A stretch of DNA of 64,000 bases from a bacterium (GTDB taxonomy: Bacteria > Zixibacteria > MSB-5A5 > CAIYYT01). The notes below the pieces were generated by a model that was given only the letters and a program-made list of their open reading frames with translations, had not been told where the DNA came from and ran no database searches. Of this stretch, positions 35,051 to 44,069 are shown piece after piece; within the stretch, counting starts at the first letter, position 1, and the number at the start of each line of letters is the position of its first letter. Made by a program: the position numbers and the translations under genes. The stretch is taken from contig JADJGC010000002.1 of NCBI GenBank assembly GCA_016708315.1, positions 434,001-498,000 on the forward strand, given 5' to 3'.

Positions 35051-36942
35051 TTCTTTGCCTCGGAATTCAAATCGACTCCAATGCCCCATTTTGACGGAGT
35101 TACCCAATAGGTATTGTCCTTGCCGAATCCACGGTATGCATCGTTGCCACCGAGATCAAGAAACAAGCCGATCGAGCCGAACTCGCGACGCGGGTTGCCA
35201 TACCCGTGCGTATTTGTTTGGACACGTGCGATATGACCGTCGTCGCCCCGTAAGTCGATCAGCATGCCAATGCCGTTAGCGGAGCCTGCGGCCTGCGACA
35301 GGTCGGTTGCGCTGTACTGATCATTGCCACTGCAATCAAGAAGCAAACCGAAAGCGACATCGTGTCCGCAGCCTTGTGAAACGCCTTTTGAGCTGTATAG
35401 ATCGTCACCAGTGATATCAATCAGTGTTGCAAGACACATGTGCGTAGCGGCGCCCTGCGCGTATTGGTAAGCAATGTAGTTGTCGTTGCCGCCATAGTCG
35501 AGTAATCCGCCAAGTGCATACCAATAGGATGCGCCTTGACCGAAAATGTCGGCGGCATATTGATCGTTTCCTGCACCGTCGATCAAGAGTCCGACACCGC
35601 CGGAGAAATACGGGCGCAGTCCATAACCGAAGCCTTGTGATAGTGAAATGTAGTGGTCCTCGTAGCGGAGTATATCACCATACTTCCAACCAGCCGCGTA
35701 ACTGTCATTTCCGGTACGATCAATAAGCGCCGACGCGCCCATTATGAATCCGAATCCCTGGGAATAGAGTGCAGCGTTGTATGTGTCTCTACCTGCCATA
35801 TCAAGCAGAAGTCCGACACCGAAAGATGATGCAGCCTGACAGCCAATGTTACCTTTGTAGGTGTCGTCGCCGGCGCGATCGATCAAAATCCCGGTGCCGA
35901 ATAGTCCGCAACCCAACGAGAAGTCGCCGGAAACATAAAAGTCGTTTCCTGCCCAGTCGTCCAATATCCCCGTGCTGAAGAATCCAGCGCCTATGGCATG
36001 TGCCGAGCGTGCGAAGTAGCGGTCGTGACCGGACAAGTCAATAATAATCTGATTGCGAAAATCGGCAGAGCGCGTCGGGTAGAATTCGTCATCCCCGCCA
36101 AGGTCAATTATGAGATCAAAGAAACCTTCATAACGATCACTTCCCGTGCCTCGAACGGCGACACGTCCAAGCGGAGTAGAGACATCTTTGAATTGAGATA
36201 ATAAGTCGCACTTTGCGAGTCTGTCGACCAGGTCAGGATTTCGATCGAGCCAATCGACTAAATTCTGGTGAGCTGTGATGACGGCAGTTTCGACTCCCGC
36301 AAAACCACGAAGGTTATTGGTTTCGCTCAGATTCTTGAAGCGAATCGCCAGCTGCTCGTGGTATTTCTGTATCTCGTCCATTTCCTCAAGCGGTCGGTCA
36401 ACATCCTTCTCTTCTTCTTGCAGGAATACGGTAAATGTATCGGTGAGGAAATGCTGTACTTCCGGACTCAATTCCCTTAATAGACTCAACTGCTTTGTAG
36501 CTGCAATTGCAAAGATAGTCTGGCTCACATAGTGTGCCAACGAATCGCAATCGCGACGAATCTTGATGAAGTTGTTGAAATAGTCAACCGTCTTTTGCTG
36601 CCAGGTAGTCAGTGAGTCCCGGTCAACGACTGCCGGATGCTGGAGCTGATTCTGGAGCAGAAGATAGTGATCGAGAACTGACCGAGTCGAATCCAGCAAC
36701 AGATCACCATTGGACTTCAGGTGGTGTGGAATCCCAAGAGGCCTGCGGGTCAGCGAATCGATGAGGTCAAGTCGGAATGCGTCACGATCAACCCAATTGG
36801 GATGGAAGCCGACATCGGATGTGTCAATGCCGATTATATTGAGCGAGTAGTTAATGGTGTCGAGTGGGAATCGATAGTCATCAGCTCTGAGGTTTGTCGA
36901 AGACAGAACGAGTAAGCTGATGAGTAAAAGTACGGTGCGCAT
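35047..36942 (-). CDS. Exported protein with tandem Gly-Asp beta repeats
   Basis: A 631-residue protein with a signal peptide (RTVLLLISLLVLSSTNLRA). Residues about 25-265 are mainly helical with no family recognised. From about 275 to the end run roughly eleven repeats of about 32-36 residues with consensus GxGxLxDxxGxDxYxxxxxxQGxG. Examples are TGILIDRAGDDTYKGN, VGLLLDMAGRDTYNAA, ASALIDRTGNDSYAAG and GGLLDYGGNDNYIAYQYAQG. The acidic turns recall calcium-binding RTX loops but are more widely spaced, so a calcium-stabilised beta solenoid is possible. It heads a coupled set with the HEAT-repeat protein and the YprB-like nuclease. Function unknown. Confidence 0.82.
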   Translation of the reverse strand: MRTVLLLISLLVLSSTNLRADDYRFPLDTINYSLNIIGIDTSDVGFHPNWVDRDAFRLDLIDSLTRRPLGIPHHLKSNGDLLLDSTRSVLDHYLLLQNQLQHPAVVDRDSLTTWQQKTVDYFNNFIKIRRDCDSLAHYVSQTIFAIAATKQLSLLRELSPEVQHFLTDTFTVFLQEEEKDVDRPLEEMDEIQKYHEQLAIRFKNLSETNNLRGFAGVETAVITAHQNLVDWLDRNPDLVDRLAKCDLLSQFKDVSTPLGRVAVRGTGSDRYEGFFDLIIDLGGDDEFYPTRSADFRNQIIIDLSGHDRYFARSAHAIGAGFFSTGILDDWAGNDFYVSGDFSLGCGLFGTGILIDRAGDDTYKGNIGCQAASSFGVGLLLDMAGRDTYNAALYSQGFGFIMGASALIDRTGNDSYAAGWKYGDILRYEDHYISLSQGFGYGLRPYFSGGVGLLIDGAGNDQYAADIFGQGASYWYALGGLLDYGGNDNYIAYQYAQGAATHMCLATLIDITGDDLYSSKGVSQGCGHDVAFGLLLDCSGNDQYSATDLSQAAGSANGIGMLIDLRGDDGHIARVQTNTHGYGNPRREFGSIGLFLDLGGNDAYRGFGKDNTYWVTPSKWGIGVDLNSEAKK

Positions 36943-37014
36943 AAAAGCAAGCTAACCTGCTTGAAGCTCCAAACGCAATCGTTTTTTCGACCGTTATGGA
37001 CGGTGCCGATGGAC

Positions 37015-37782
37015 CTATTTCTTCGTCAGAATCCAAATCCATATTGGCAGAAGAGGATATGTCGCTTTATAAACGAAAATCGGGATTCGGAAAGCCAGAC
37101 CATTCGATGCTTTTAGATCGTCAGCAGCGAATTTTTCGGGATGTTTGAGAATTGGAATCGTATAGTCGTGCATCCGGAAATTCTTAAGCAGTTTCTTAAG
37201 TTTGGGATAAGAAAGCAGGGTTACGTCGTAGCCGCCCGTTTTTCCGAATACTTTCATATACAAGTTTGATAAGCGGTTCGGCAACCAGGACAAGAACGGT
37301 AGCTTGTAGTGGCCCTCTATAAAGACGAACCTGGAGCCGGCGCTGAAGTAGCAGAATCCATTGGGCTTCAAAACCCGGTGGATTTCGCGTGCCAGCCCGA
37401 CCTGATTGTCCATGTGTTCATAGACGTGGTTGCAGATAACGCAATCAAATGATTCATCTGCAAATGGCAGATCGGCACCATCGCCGCAAATCCATTCGAC
37501 ATTCGGACTCTGGCATTGTGCCTTGCCCTTCTCAACAGCAACGTGGTCGATATCGAGTTCGACAACTTCGCGGAAGCTTGCGGCGAAAACCTCAGTCATG
37601 ACTCCTGCAGACCCGCCAACATCGAGAACGCGCAATTGTGAAACATCCGCTTTCCAGAAGTCTTGAATAACGGCAACGATCTTCAGCGCTTTCTGGGTGC
37701 GGCCCGACTTGTCATAAAGAATCGGAAAGCGTTCCGAGAAGGTGCCGAAGACTTCGTTTTGACGAGTAATTTCACTCTTCAT
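37015..37782 (-). CDS. Class I SAM-dependent methyltransferase
   Basis: A 255-residue enzyme. Start 37782 has GAGG five bases upstream. Motif I is VLDVGGSAGVMTEVFA, the acidic end of strand 2 is VELDIDHVAVEKG, and motif II is DGADLPFADESFDCVICNHVYEHM, followed by LAREIHRVLKPNGFCYFSAGSR. The C-terminal part contains basic-hydrophobic stretches (FLSWLPNRLSNLYMKVFG) and a hydrophobic end, suggesting a membrane-associated lipid or glycan substrate. It overlaps the preceding methyltransferase gene by 11 bases and ends the glycan cluster. Confidence 0.87.
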   Translation of the reverse strand: MKSEITRQNEVFGTFSERFPILYDKSGRTQKALKIVAVIQDFWKADVSQLRVLDVGGSAGVMTEVFAASFREVVELDIDHVAVEKGKAQCQSPNVEWICGDGADLPFADESFDCVICNHVYEHMDNQVGLAREIHRVLKPNGFCYFSAGSRFVFIEGHYKLPFLSWLPNRLSNLYMKVFGKTGGYDVTLLSYPKLKKLLKNFRMHDYTIPILKHPEKFAADDLKASNGLAFRIPIFVYKATYPLLPIWIWILTKK

Positions 37783-38434
37783 TGGGCCTCTTTGCAAGAA
37801 TCATGATCGACAATGAAAACAACGACGGAAACATATCCGCCAGAGCCTGACCCACGCGGGACCAGAATTTCCCCCAGCGCGGAGGCACAAGCGGCTGATA
37901 CAGCTTTCTTTCGACAACATATCCGGAAACTTCAGCCAGTTCAGCGGCCTTTCTCGGCGAAAATAGCTGAATGTGCGATTCTGCCGGCGTGCCAAAACCA
38001 AGGCGGCGAACAATGTGGAATTCATTGGGAACGGAGTAGAATACTCGACCACCGGTTAACAAAACTGCGGATGCCTTGCGCAGTACCGAAGCCGGGTCCT
38101 CTATCTGCTGGAGAACTTCACAACAAGCAATAACGTCGTAATGCCCCTCGAATTGGTCGGCCTCGAGATCGACGACTTCGCCAGAATAGCCGGCGTTTCG
38201 AAGCTGCGAGACGGCTTCCGGAGAGATGTCCCACCCAGCAACACGATATCCGGCTGCGCGAAAATAGGTGATTAGTTCACCCTGACCGGCGCCGATGTCA
38301 AGAAGCGAACGATAACGCATTCCGACCAATGAGAACAGCTGCTCAGCACGCCATTCAGAACGGCGTGAAACGCGGGCACGGTCTTGTTCTTGCCAGTAGC
38401 GATCATAGTAGTGTTGTTTACTCGACGGGAGCAT
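37772..38434 (-). CDS. SAM-dependent methyltransferase (UbiG-like fold)
   Basis: A 220-residue class I methyltransferase. It has LLDIGAGQGELITYF (motif I), VAGWDISPEAVSQL, YDVIACCEVLQQIEDPASVL and GGRVFYSVPN. The downstream part (ESHIQLFSPRKAAELAEVSGY) matches the lid region typical of methyltransferases in polysaccharide and lipid clusters. Its start lies 17 bases inside the GT4 gene and its end inside the next methyltransferase gene, so the three are translated together. The substrate is not determined. Confidence 0.87.
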   Translation of the reverse strand: MLPSSKQHYYDRYWQEQDRARVSRRSEWRAEQLFSLVGMRYRSLLDIGAGQGELITYFRAAGYRVAGWDISPEAVSQLRNAGYSGEVVDLEADQFEGHYDVIACCEVLQQIEDPASVLRKASAVLLTGGRVFYSVPNEFHIVRRLGFGTPAESHIQLFSPRKAAELAEVSGYVVERKLYQPLVPPRWGKFWSRVGQALADMFPSLFSLSIMILAKRPNEE

Positions 38435-39599
38435 TAACCGCCTCCAAGAACGTCTTGACAGCTACCTGTGGAGAAAAACGATCCAGCAATCGTTGAGCGG
38501 ACTGTGTGATGTCGATGTCACTCATCATTGAACGCACTAACGCGTCGTTTAATGCCGCAATTGATTTTTTCTGCACCACAAAGCCGAGTTTGTTGTCGCG
38601 AACCAAGGTGCCGAGGTCGCCGACATTCGTCACGACCATCGGAGTAGCAGTTTGGAGTGCTTCGCCAAATACTAACGGAATGGAATCGCTGTGAGTCGGG
38701 ATGACCAATGCTCGCGTCCGCTGTAGGTAATTTATGACCTCTTCAACAGGCGCTCGACCCAAAAGATGGACTTTGCCGCGCACTTTGAGTCGCTCGATTT
38801 CTTTCTTTAGTTTCGCAGTTGCAGAACCCTCGCCGATGTAAAGCAGGCGATAATCCCAGATATCCTGCTTTAGCAAAGCGAACGCCCGGACTAAGTCAAA
38901 CACACCTTTGCTCTTTTCGATGCGGCCCAAGTAGAGAAAAAACTTTTCGCGGGGCATCGGCAACATGCGATAGTTGAATTGGCGCAGGCTCGGCAAGAAC
39001 TGACATTCGCGATCGGCAATGCGTTTGACCTTTTCGGATAATTCATCGCCGTCAGCAAAGAGAGCGGTCGCATCAGCAAGAGCGTCGCGGACCATACGGC
39101 CAGCGATCGGTCGTTTCGCCCAGACATTGATATCTGAGCCAAGACACCAAACCGAGTAAGGAATGCCAGTCTTCTGAAATGCCTGTTGTGCGAACCAACC
39201 TGATGGGAGAGCCCACAGCGCCAGAATGTGATCATAGCTGTTCGTCTCGAGGTGCTTGAGCAGACTCTCTTTGCCGGACACGAAATGGCGTTTGATCTTC
39301 TGCCAGCTCGACCAGTTCATCAGAGGCAATTCGGAGAGAGTACAGCGGGTCTCGCTCCAATCGAAACGATGGACTGGAAATCCCAAGTCCGAAGAGACTT
39401 CGCCAATGTGTGATGTATAGACTGAAGTCTCTACTCCAGCTTCCTTCAGCGCCTTGATGAAATCAAGGACAAATGGCGATGCTGGATCTTCAGCCGATAC
39501 GGGCAACCGATTCGTGATCAGCAGAAGCTTTTTGACGCTCCGCCCGATCGCGAATGTCGGTTGAACTGACTGTTGGCTGTGAGTTCGCGGTTGTTTCAA
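38418..39599 (-). CDS. Family 4 glycosyltransferase
   Basis: A 393-residue GT-B fold enzyme that retains anomeric configuration. The N-domain begins KKLLLITNRLPV and includes ALWALPSGWFAQQ. The C-domain has FFLYLGRIEKSKGVFDLVRAFALL, YRLLYIGEGSATAKL, VHLLGRAPVEEVINYLQ and the nucleotide-sugar site HSDSIPLVFGEALQTATPMVVT, with the E-x7-E equivalent. The ATG at 39599 makes a 110-base overlap with the GT2 gene, which is long. No better start was found because the conserved first strand begins only 20 codons in. It should add a sugar to a glycan or lipid carrier at the cytoplasmic membrane. Confidence 0.88.
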   Translation of the reverse strand: MKQPRTHSQQSVQPTFAIGRSVKKLLLITNRLPVSAEDPASPFVLDFIKALKEAGVETSVYTSHIGEVSSDLGFPVHRFDWSETRCTLSELPLMNWSSWQKIKRHFVSGKESLLKHLETNSYDHILALWALPSGWFAQQAFQKTGIPYSVWCLGSDINVWAKRPIAGRMVRDALADATALFADGDELSEKVKRIADRECQFLPSLRQFNYRMLPMPREKFFLYLGRIEKSKGVFDLVRAFALLKQDIWDYRLLYIGEGSATAKLKKEIERLKVRGKVHLLGRAPVEEVINYLQRTRALVIPTHSDSIPLVFGEALQTATPMVVTNVGDLGTLVRDNKLGFVVQKKSIAALNDALVRSMMSDIDITQSAQRLLDRFSPQVAVKTFLEAVNAPVE

Positions 39600-40572
39600 G
39601 CGATTCCTTCCATTGATCCAATTTCATCTCCAGCATCTTGTTTTCGCGCTGGACAACAAATATCTCCTTGCGCAGTTTCACAAGCCCGCTGCCAAGGAAT
39701 CCAAACATCAGAATTTGTATACCGGTAAGTATGAAGAGCACGATGAGTGTCATCAGCGGTCGATTGGGATTTAGCGTTCCGGACTGCCAAAGATAGACGA
39801 CATAGCCACCGCCGACAATACCTAGTCCAATCAACGCCAGGCCAATGAGTCCAAATAGCAAAATCGGTTTCTCGTGCAAAGAGAATATCAAGTGTGATGC
39901 TGCGATTGCGCGGAAGCGGAATTTGGATTTGCCCTGCTTGCGTGATCTCAGTGTAGCGGGCATTTCCATGATTGTGTACCCCGCTGCCAGCAATTTGGAA
40001 ATGATTTCGAGATGCAGTTCTTTGCCCGATGAGAACAACTCCAGCGACTTGATGCAATTCTTGCGATAGGCGCGCAAGACTCCGGTAGACGTCTTGATAT
40101 TGCCGCCCATCGCACGACTGATCACTTTGTTGCCAAGACGCGAGATAAACAATCGCAAAGGCGGGACATCTTCTGTGGTTCCGCCCGCTGTGTAGGGAGA
40201 ACCTACGACGCAGTCCAGCTTGTCGTATTTGTTCAAGAGCGCGATCATTCGCGTCAGATGGTCTGGCGAGTAGGAGAGATCGGCGTCGGTCGTGCAAATG
40301 ATTTCGCCATCGGCGGCTTCGATACCGGACCGAATGGCATATCCCCTGCCCTGATTCGGTTGATAACTGATGACCTTTAACCAGTCGTGCGTTGCTGCCA
40401 ATAGATGGAGCTTGTGGGCTGTGTCGTCAGTTGATCCGTCATCGACAGCGACAATCTGGAATGTCTGACCTGCTTGAAGAAGCTCCGCTTGTATTAGATC
40501 AATCGTCGTGGGCAGATTAGCAGATTCATTATGCATTGGGATAACGATAGAGACATCAAATTTATGACTCAT
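39490..40572 (-). CDS. Family 2 glycosyltransferase with C-terminal membrane helices
   Basis: A 360-residue protein; ATG 40572 has GGAG seven bases upstream. The GT-A domain shows VSIVIPMHNESANL, VAVDDGSTDDTA and the DXD-type TTDADLSYSPDH. From about residue 235 two helices follow (ILLFGLIGLALIGLGIVGGGYVVY and LMTLIVLFILTGIQILMFGFLG), the layout of polyprenyl-phosphate mannosyl or glucosyl transferases (DPM1/GtrB-like). A C-terminal coiled coil ends the chain. It would load a sugar onto undecaprenyl phosphate, which could feed the DUF2723-type transferase encoded just upstream. Confidence 0.9.
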   Translation of the reverse strand: MSHKFDVSIVIPMHNESANLPTTIDLIQAELLQAGQTFQIVAVDDGSTDDTAHKLHLLAATHDWLKVISYQPNQGRGYAIRSGIEAADGEIICTTDADLSYSPDHLTRMIALLNKYDKLDCVVGSPYTAGGTTEDVPPLRLFISRLGNKVISRAMGGNIKTSTGVLRAYRKNCIKSLELFSSGKELHLEIISKLLAAGYTIMEMPATLRSRKQGKSKFRFRAIAASHLIFSLHEKPILLFGLIGLALIGLGIVGGGYVVYLWQSGTLNPNRPLMTLIVLFILTGIQILMFGFLGSGLVKLRKEIFVVQRENKMLEMKLDQWKESLETTANSQPTVSSTDIRDRAERQKASADHESVARIG

Positions 40573-41602
40573 GATCATCTCCCTTGGAAATCGCCAAAGC
40601 TGCTTTCAAGATGCTCTCGAGTTTCTCGTTGCCTGGATCAAGTTGATCTATCTGAGCGGCAAGCTGATTCTGATCGTCTGGCTGATGCGTGAGGATCGCC
40701 ATTTTGAGGCAACCCAGCAACAGGTCGACGTTGGTCGGATCAGATGTGGCTGCATCGCGGTTGTACTTCGCCGCCAGGGCCGGTTGATTGTGTTTGCTGT
40801 AGTAAACGGCTAAGTTGTAGATGAGCCGACCGAAGTGCTCCCGGGTGGTGATATCGGAACTTCCCTTCCACATCGATTCATTATCCCGGTAGAACAAGAC
40901 TGATTGTGATGCAACTTGCTGGGTTAATTTGCCAGAATCGCTGTACACAAAATAGAATCCGTCTGGATGCAGATTGGGAATTAGATTCGATGTCCATTGT
41001 GAGAGGGTCATCGCGACTTGACAACTCTTAGAATTGTGCGAAATCCAGGTTGCCAAGTTGGTCGAAAAATCCTCGGCAAACGAGCGGTCATTCCAGTTTT
41101 CCGGATACCAATAACAGCCCCAACGCGCTTCTACCTTCTTTCGATAGTCTGATCTCAGTAGCGCTCCCGCGGAGATGACTGCAATATCGCGGCGTGTGCC
41201 GTCGATGACCTGCTTGCAGAGCAGCGGCGAGTAGCTGTTGTCTTCTCCGGATAGAAAGATGGCTTTGGGCTCAAGTGTTTCTAAGATGCCAACAGCATAT
41301 TCATCGGGCGTACAAAGTGCGCTCTTATTGGCGTCGGCGTAGTTTGTGGCGGCAAGATAGCCGGCCTTGCCAAAGAGTGCGACTGCAACAACGATTGCTA
41401 CGGCGGCTCGAAGAGCACGCTGTTCAAGCCTGATATTGGCATGCGCAAACCGAACAACCGATGAGGCGCCGACTGCAGCGAAGATGAAGCAACCGGCAAA
41501 GGCAGGCATTAGATAGCCATACAAATCGAGATTGTATTGAGAGAATTCGGCTGCATACGCTGTAACAAGGATCGAGGAAACTGCGGTTAAGTTGATAATC
41601 AA
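40562..41602 (-). CDS. C-terminal part of a split DUF2723 glycosyltransferase-like protein
   Basis: A 346-residue frame opening with a TTG codon in a TTGA overlap with the upstream stop. The first 90 residues are membrane helices, including LDLYGYLMPAFAGCFIFAAVGASSVVRF, which is the usual continuation of a DUF2723 membrane domain. Then comes a soluble region with IFLSGEDNSYSPLLCKQVIDG and YYSKHNQPALAAKYNRDA (TPR-like). In intact relatives this follows the 41599-42507 product in one chain. Either the gene has undergone fission with translational coupling or a one-base frameshift lies near 41599-41610. See the neighbouring entry. Confidence 0.7.
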   Translation of the reverse strand: MIINLTAVSSILVTAYAAEFSQYNLDLYGYLMPAFAGCFIFAAVGASSVVRFAHANIRLEQRALRAAVAIVVAVALFGKAGYLAATNYADANKSALCTPDEYAVGILETLEPKAIFLSGEDNSYSPLLCKQVIDGTRRDIAVISAGALLRSDYRKKVEARWGCYWYPENWNDRSFAEDFSTNLATWISHNSKSCQVAMTLSQWTSNLIPNLHPDGFYFVYSDSGKLTQQVASQSVLFYRDNESMWKGSSDITTREHFGRLIYNLAVYYSKHNQPALAAKYNRDAATSDPTNVDLLLGCLKMAILTHQPDDQNQLAAQIDQLDPGNEKLESILKAALAISKGDDHES

Positions 41603-42507
41603 GCTAATGATCTTTTCGCGATTGTAATCGACAGGAATCCGATAGCAGTTAGCGCCCAGATTATCGCAGGAATAGATCTGAACAATTCCGATACCACTGA
41701 CGCCAGTCGCAAAACGAATGGAGTCGTCGTTGTTAGCTGATCAATGGGGAGTGCTTCATCGAATCGCAGAATTGATCTCAAAGAAGCGCCAAAGCTCGAG
41801 AAGTCACCCCAGTTGAAAACCGGGTTTGCGGCTTCACGAATTGGCAGGTAGAGATAAAGCGTTAATCCCAGGAACACGAAGAGCGAGAATCGTGCAGTGT
41901 ATTTCCACTGAAGAAGCTTAGTTCGATGAAAGAAAAGCAAGGCCGCGAGAACCGGCAAGACAACGGCGCCAAAAATCAGATAGTGATTCGTTAGTCCGAC
42001 GCCAACGGTGATGCCCGCCATGACGGCAAAGCGCGATTCAGAGATCTCCTCGGCGTGATACTTAAGAGTGAGCCAGATGATTGACAGGACAAGCAGAAGG
42101 TTGAATGAGTAGACTTCGGCACGAATTGCCTGAATCCAAACTCCATAGACAAAAGCAAACCCGAGGGCAGCGGCCAAAGCGATACACGATTCAAAAAACG
42201 AGCTTGGTTCGTCCTTCCTGCGGAGAAGGCACAGCGCTATCTGGAAGACCAGAAATGCTGAGAATGCGGCACAAACGGCTGAACAGAGATTTACCAGCCA
42301 CTGGGCTGTCCCGAACGGAAGGAGTGTGAAAACGTGAGCAAGCAAGATGTAGGACGGGAAACTGGGATTGTGTACGATACCGAGTTCGTATGCAGCGGCC
42401 TGAAATGCAGCGGAGTCTTCCCAAAACACTCCCGGCGCGAGGGTAAAGATATAGGCGCTCAGGGGAATTAGCAAAGACAGCCAAAGAAGAGCTCTTTTGA
42501 ATGCCAT
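41599..42507 (-). CDS. N-terminal part of a split DUF2723 glycosyltransferase-like protein
   Basis: A 302-residue membrane protein with about eight helices. The start region ALLWLSLLIPLSAYIFTLAPGVFWEDSAAFQAAAYELGI, with its acidic loop and the NPSFPSY motif, and the later LPIREAANPVFNWGDFSSF are signatures of DUF2723 (GT117), predicted polyprenyl-phosphate-sugar-dependent transferases of the GT-C fold. The frame ends at KRSLA-TGA inside a cytoplasmic loop, and the next frame opens on the same bases. The acidic catalytic loop is in this half. It leads the glycan gene cluster. Confidence 0.8.
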   Translation of the reverse strand: MAFKRALLWLSLLIPLSAYIFTLAPGVFWEDSAAFQAAAYELGIVHNPSFPSYILLAHVFTLLPFGTAQWLVNLCSAVCAAFSAFLVFQIALCLLRRKDEPSSFFESCIALAAALGFAFVYGVWIQAIRAEVYSFNLLLVLSIIWLTLKYHAEEISESRFAVMAGITVGVGLTNHYLIFGAVVLPVLAALLFFHRTKLLQWKYTARFSLFVFLGLTLYLYLPIREAANPVFNWGDFSSFGASLRSILRFDEALPIDQLTTTTPFVLRLASVVSELFRSIPAIIWALTAIGFLSITIAKRSLA

Positions 42508-42555
42508 GTAGCTATTTTCGGCAGGAATCGATTGGGATTAACCTCTTGATAGGCA

Positions 42556-42588
42556 TAAAAAAAGAGGCGGGGAGTAATCCCCGCCTCT
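42556..42588 (-). terminator. Terminator of the first pilin gene
   Basis: AGAGGCGGGGA (42563-42573) and TCCCCGCCTCT (42578-42588) are perfect inverted repeats with a 4-base loop. On the minus strand seven T residues follow. It lies 20 bases after the pilin stop codon and is among the strongest intrinsic terminators in the window, fitting a highly expressed gene. Confidence 0.93.
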
Positions 42589-42607
42589 GTGCGTTAAGCC
42601 GTTACGC

Positions 42608-43048
42608 TTAAAGGACTGAGTCGTCCACCGTGCAGAGCAGTGTACCATCCTGATTGATAGTCCAGGTGTCTGCGGTGGCGTCATCATCCAAGCCCGGGTT
42701 CGCGACAGTCGCGGTTGCAAGGAACGTGGTAGCCGTAAGACCGCCGATCGAGTATGAATAACGGGCAGTCGGGGCGATTTCAACGCCAAGCTCGGCGAAG
42801 GCGTTACCAGTGGCGCTACCAGCGACGGCGCCAGCCGGATCCCAATATTCGTCATTCTGCTGACGATAGGTCTGCTGCATCGTGTAGATCTGCTTGAGGA
42901 TCTGCTTAGCTTCAGACTGCTTCGACTTGGTTGTCGCGCGCATGAATCTCGGAATGGCCAATGCAGCCAAGATACCGATAATCACGACCACGATCATAAG
43001 TTCGATAAGTGTGAAACCTCTTTGGTTTCTGTTCATCTTTGTGAGCAT
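42608..43048 (-). CDS. Type IV pilin-like protein 1
   Basis: A 146-residue prepilin. A short basic leader ends in RG and is cut before FTLIELMIVVVIIGILAALAIPRFM; the Glu at mature position 5 is present. The hydrophobic N-terminal helix is followed by KSKQSEAKQILKQIYTMQQTYRQQ and a short beta-rich head. GGAGG stands five bases before the ATG. It would be processed by PilD and assembled into a type IV pilus or pseudopilus. It is a paralogue of 43583-44020, with a nearly identical first 60 residues and diverged head. Confidence 0.92.
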   Translation of the reverse strand: MLTKMNRNQRGFTLIELMIVVVIIGILAALAIPRFMRATTKSKQSEAKQILKQIYTMQQTYRQQNDEYWDPAGAVAGSATGNAFAELGVEIAPTARYSYSIGGLTATTFLATATVANPGLDDDATADTWTINQDGTLLCTVDDSVL

Positions 43049-43582
43049 TGCTCCTCCTGCGTTAGTGGTTAACTAAACTTCTGTATTCTTTCTTGTCGTA
43101 TCTCGTACCAGTGACTTGCTTATATGCAAGCGCCGTGCTTAACCGTGGATGAAATTGCGCTCCGTCGGAACTTCTTATCCAGCAACGCATTCATTATTCC
43201 ATCTCTCGATCAGATGGTGCCGCCTGTCAGTTCGAACCGCCTTTGCTGCCTCACATCGCCACAAGAGTCTTGCAAAAAGCGAGATTGATTGCAGTCGCCG
43301 GGGACCAATTCGTTATCGTCGCCAAGCCCGGTATAGATTCCGCGAGAGTCAGCCTTCGTATATGTGGCGATGTTCATTCTATATGTTCTCTTTCTACGTT
43401 CGTGTAGCATGTCAAAATGACAACTGCTGTTAGCCACCAGCAGGTAAGCGCTTCACCAAAATTGTGGCGCCCTTACGAAACAATTGCGGAGTCTCTATCG
43501 AGAATCCGCGCATGCTTAGAGTAGTTATTTGAGCTACAATACTTCTATCGGCAGGTGTTGTTTCAGAATGGAGAAGTTTCTT
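43049..43582. other. Intergenic region between the two pilin genes
   Basis: About 530 bases without a convincing gene. On the minus strand AAGCAC-N5-TTGCAT (complement 43126-43140) resembles a sigma-54 -12/-24 element for pilin 1, but the -24 GG is weak (AG). A minus-strand frame of about 55 codons (starting MNIATYTKADSRGIY, near 43215-43380) has no recognisable family. A long leader or small RNA cannot be excluded. Confidence 0.4.
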
Positions 43583-44020
43583 CTAATTTTCAGCGTCGTC
43601 TAATCCAGCGGTTACAGTCAGCACGCCGAAGTTGTCAATGGTCCATTGATCGATTGCTGGGTCTTCGTCAAGGACGCTGCTCCAAGCTGTTGCCACAAAA
43701 GTCGTTGGGGTACCAACGATCGAATAGCAGTAGCGAGCCGGAAGCTGGATGTCTACCCAGATTTCGGCAAATGCCAACGGAGTGACAGAGTTAGCCTGCG
43801 TACCACCCGGGGGAATCCAATAAGTTTGATTCTGTTGAAAGTAAGTCTGTTGATTATTGTGAATTTGCTTCAGCAGTAGTTTAGCTTCGGACTGCTTACT
43901 TTTCGTACTGACGGCGATAAATCGCGGAATTGCCATCGCTGCAAGAATTCCGATGATTACCACTACAATCATCAATTCGATCAGTGTAAAACCTGATTGT
44001 CTGAATTTCATGTTCATCAT
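43583..44020 (-). CDS. Type IV pilin-like protein 2
   Basis: A 145-residue prepilin with leader MMNMKFRQSG and mature start FTLIELMIVVVIIGILAAMAIPRF, Glu at position 5, then KSKQSEAKLLLKQIHNNQQTYFQQ. The head contains YCYSIVGTPTTFVATAWSS, aligned with the YSYSIGGLTATTFLATATV of pilin 1. AGGAG lies seven bases before the ATG. The 44055-44069 sigma-54 element and the NtrC-type gene directly upstream suggest regulated, high-level expression. One of the two pilins may be the major subunit and the other a minor or condition-specific one. Confidence 0.92.
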   Translation of the reverse strand: MMNMKFRQSGFTLIELMIVVVIIGILAAMAIPRFIAVSTKSKQSEAKLLLKQIHNNQQTYFQQNQTYWIPPGGTQANSVTPLAFAEIWVDIQLPARYCYSIVGTPTTFVATAWSSVLDEDPAIDQWTIDNFGVLTVTAGLDDAEN

Positions 44021-44054
44021 CTTTATTCTCCTTGACTAACTGCCGAACACAAAT

Positions 44055-44069
44055 GCAATTGTAGTGCCA
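44055..44069 (-). promoter_or_regulatory. Sigma-54 (-24/-12) promoter of pilin 2
   Basis: The minus strand reads TGGCAC-TACAA-TTGC, an exact match to the invariant GG and GC positions and near-perfect to the TGGCACG-N4-TTGCA consensus. Transcription would begin about 12 bases downstream, near 44043, giving a leader of about 22 bases before the pilin start. The adjacent NtrC-family gene supplies the required activator type. Confidence 0.85.
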
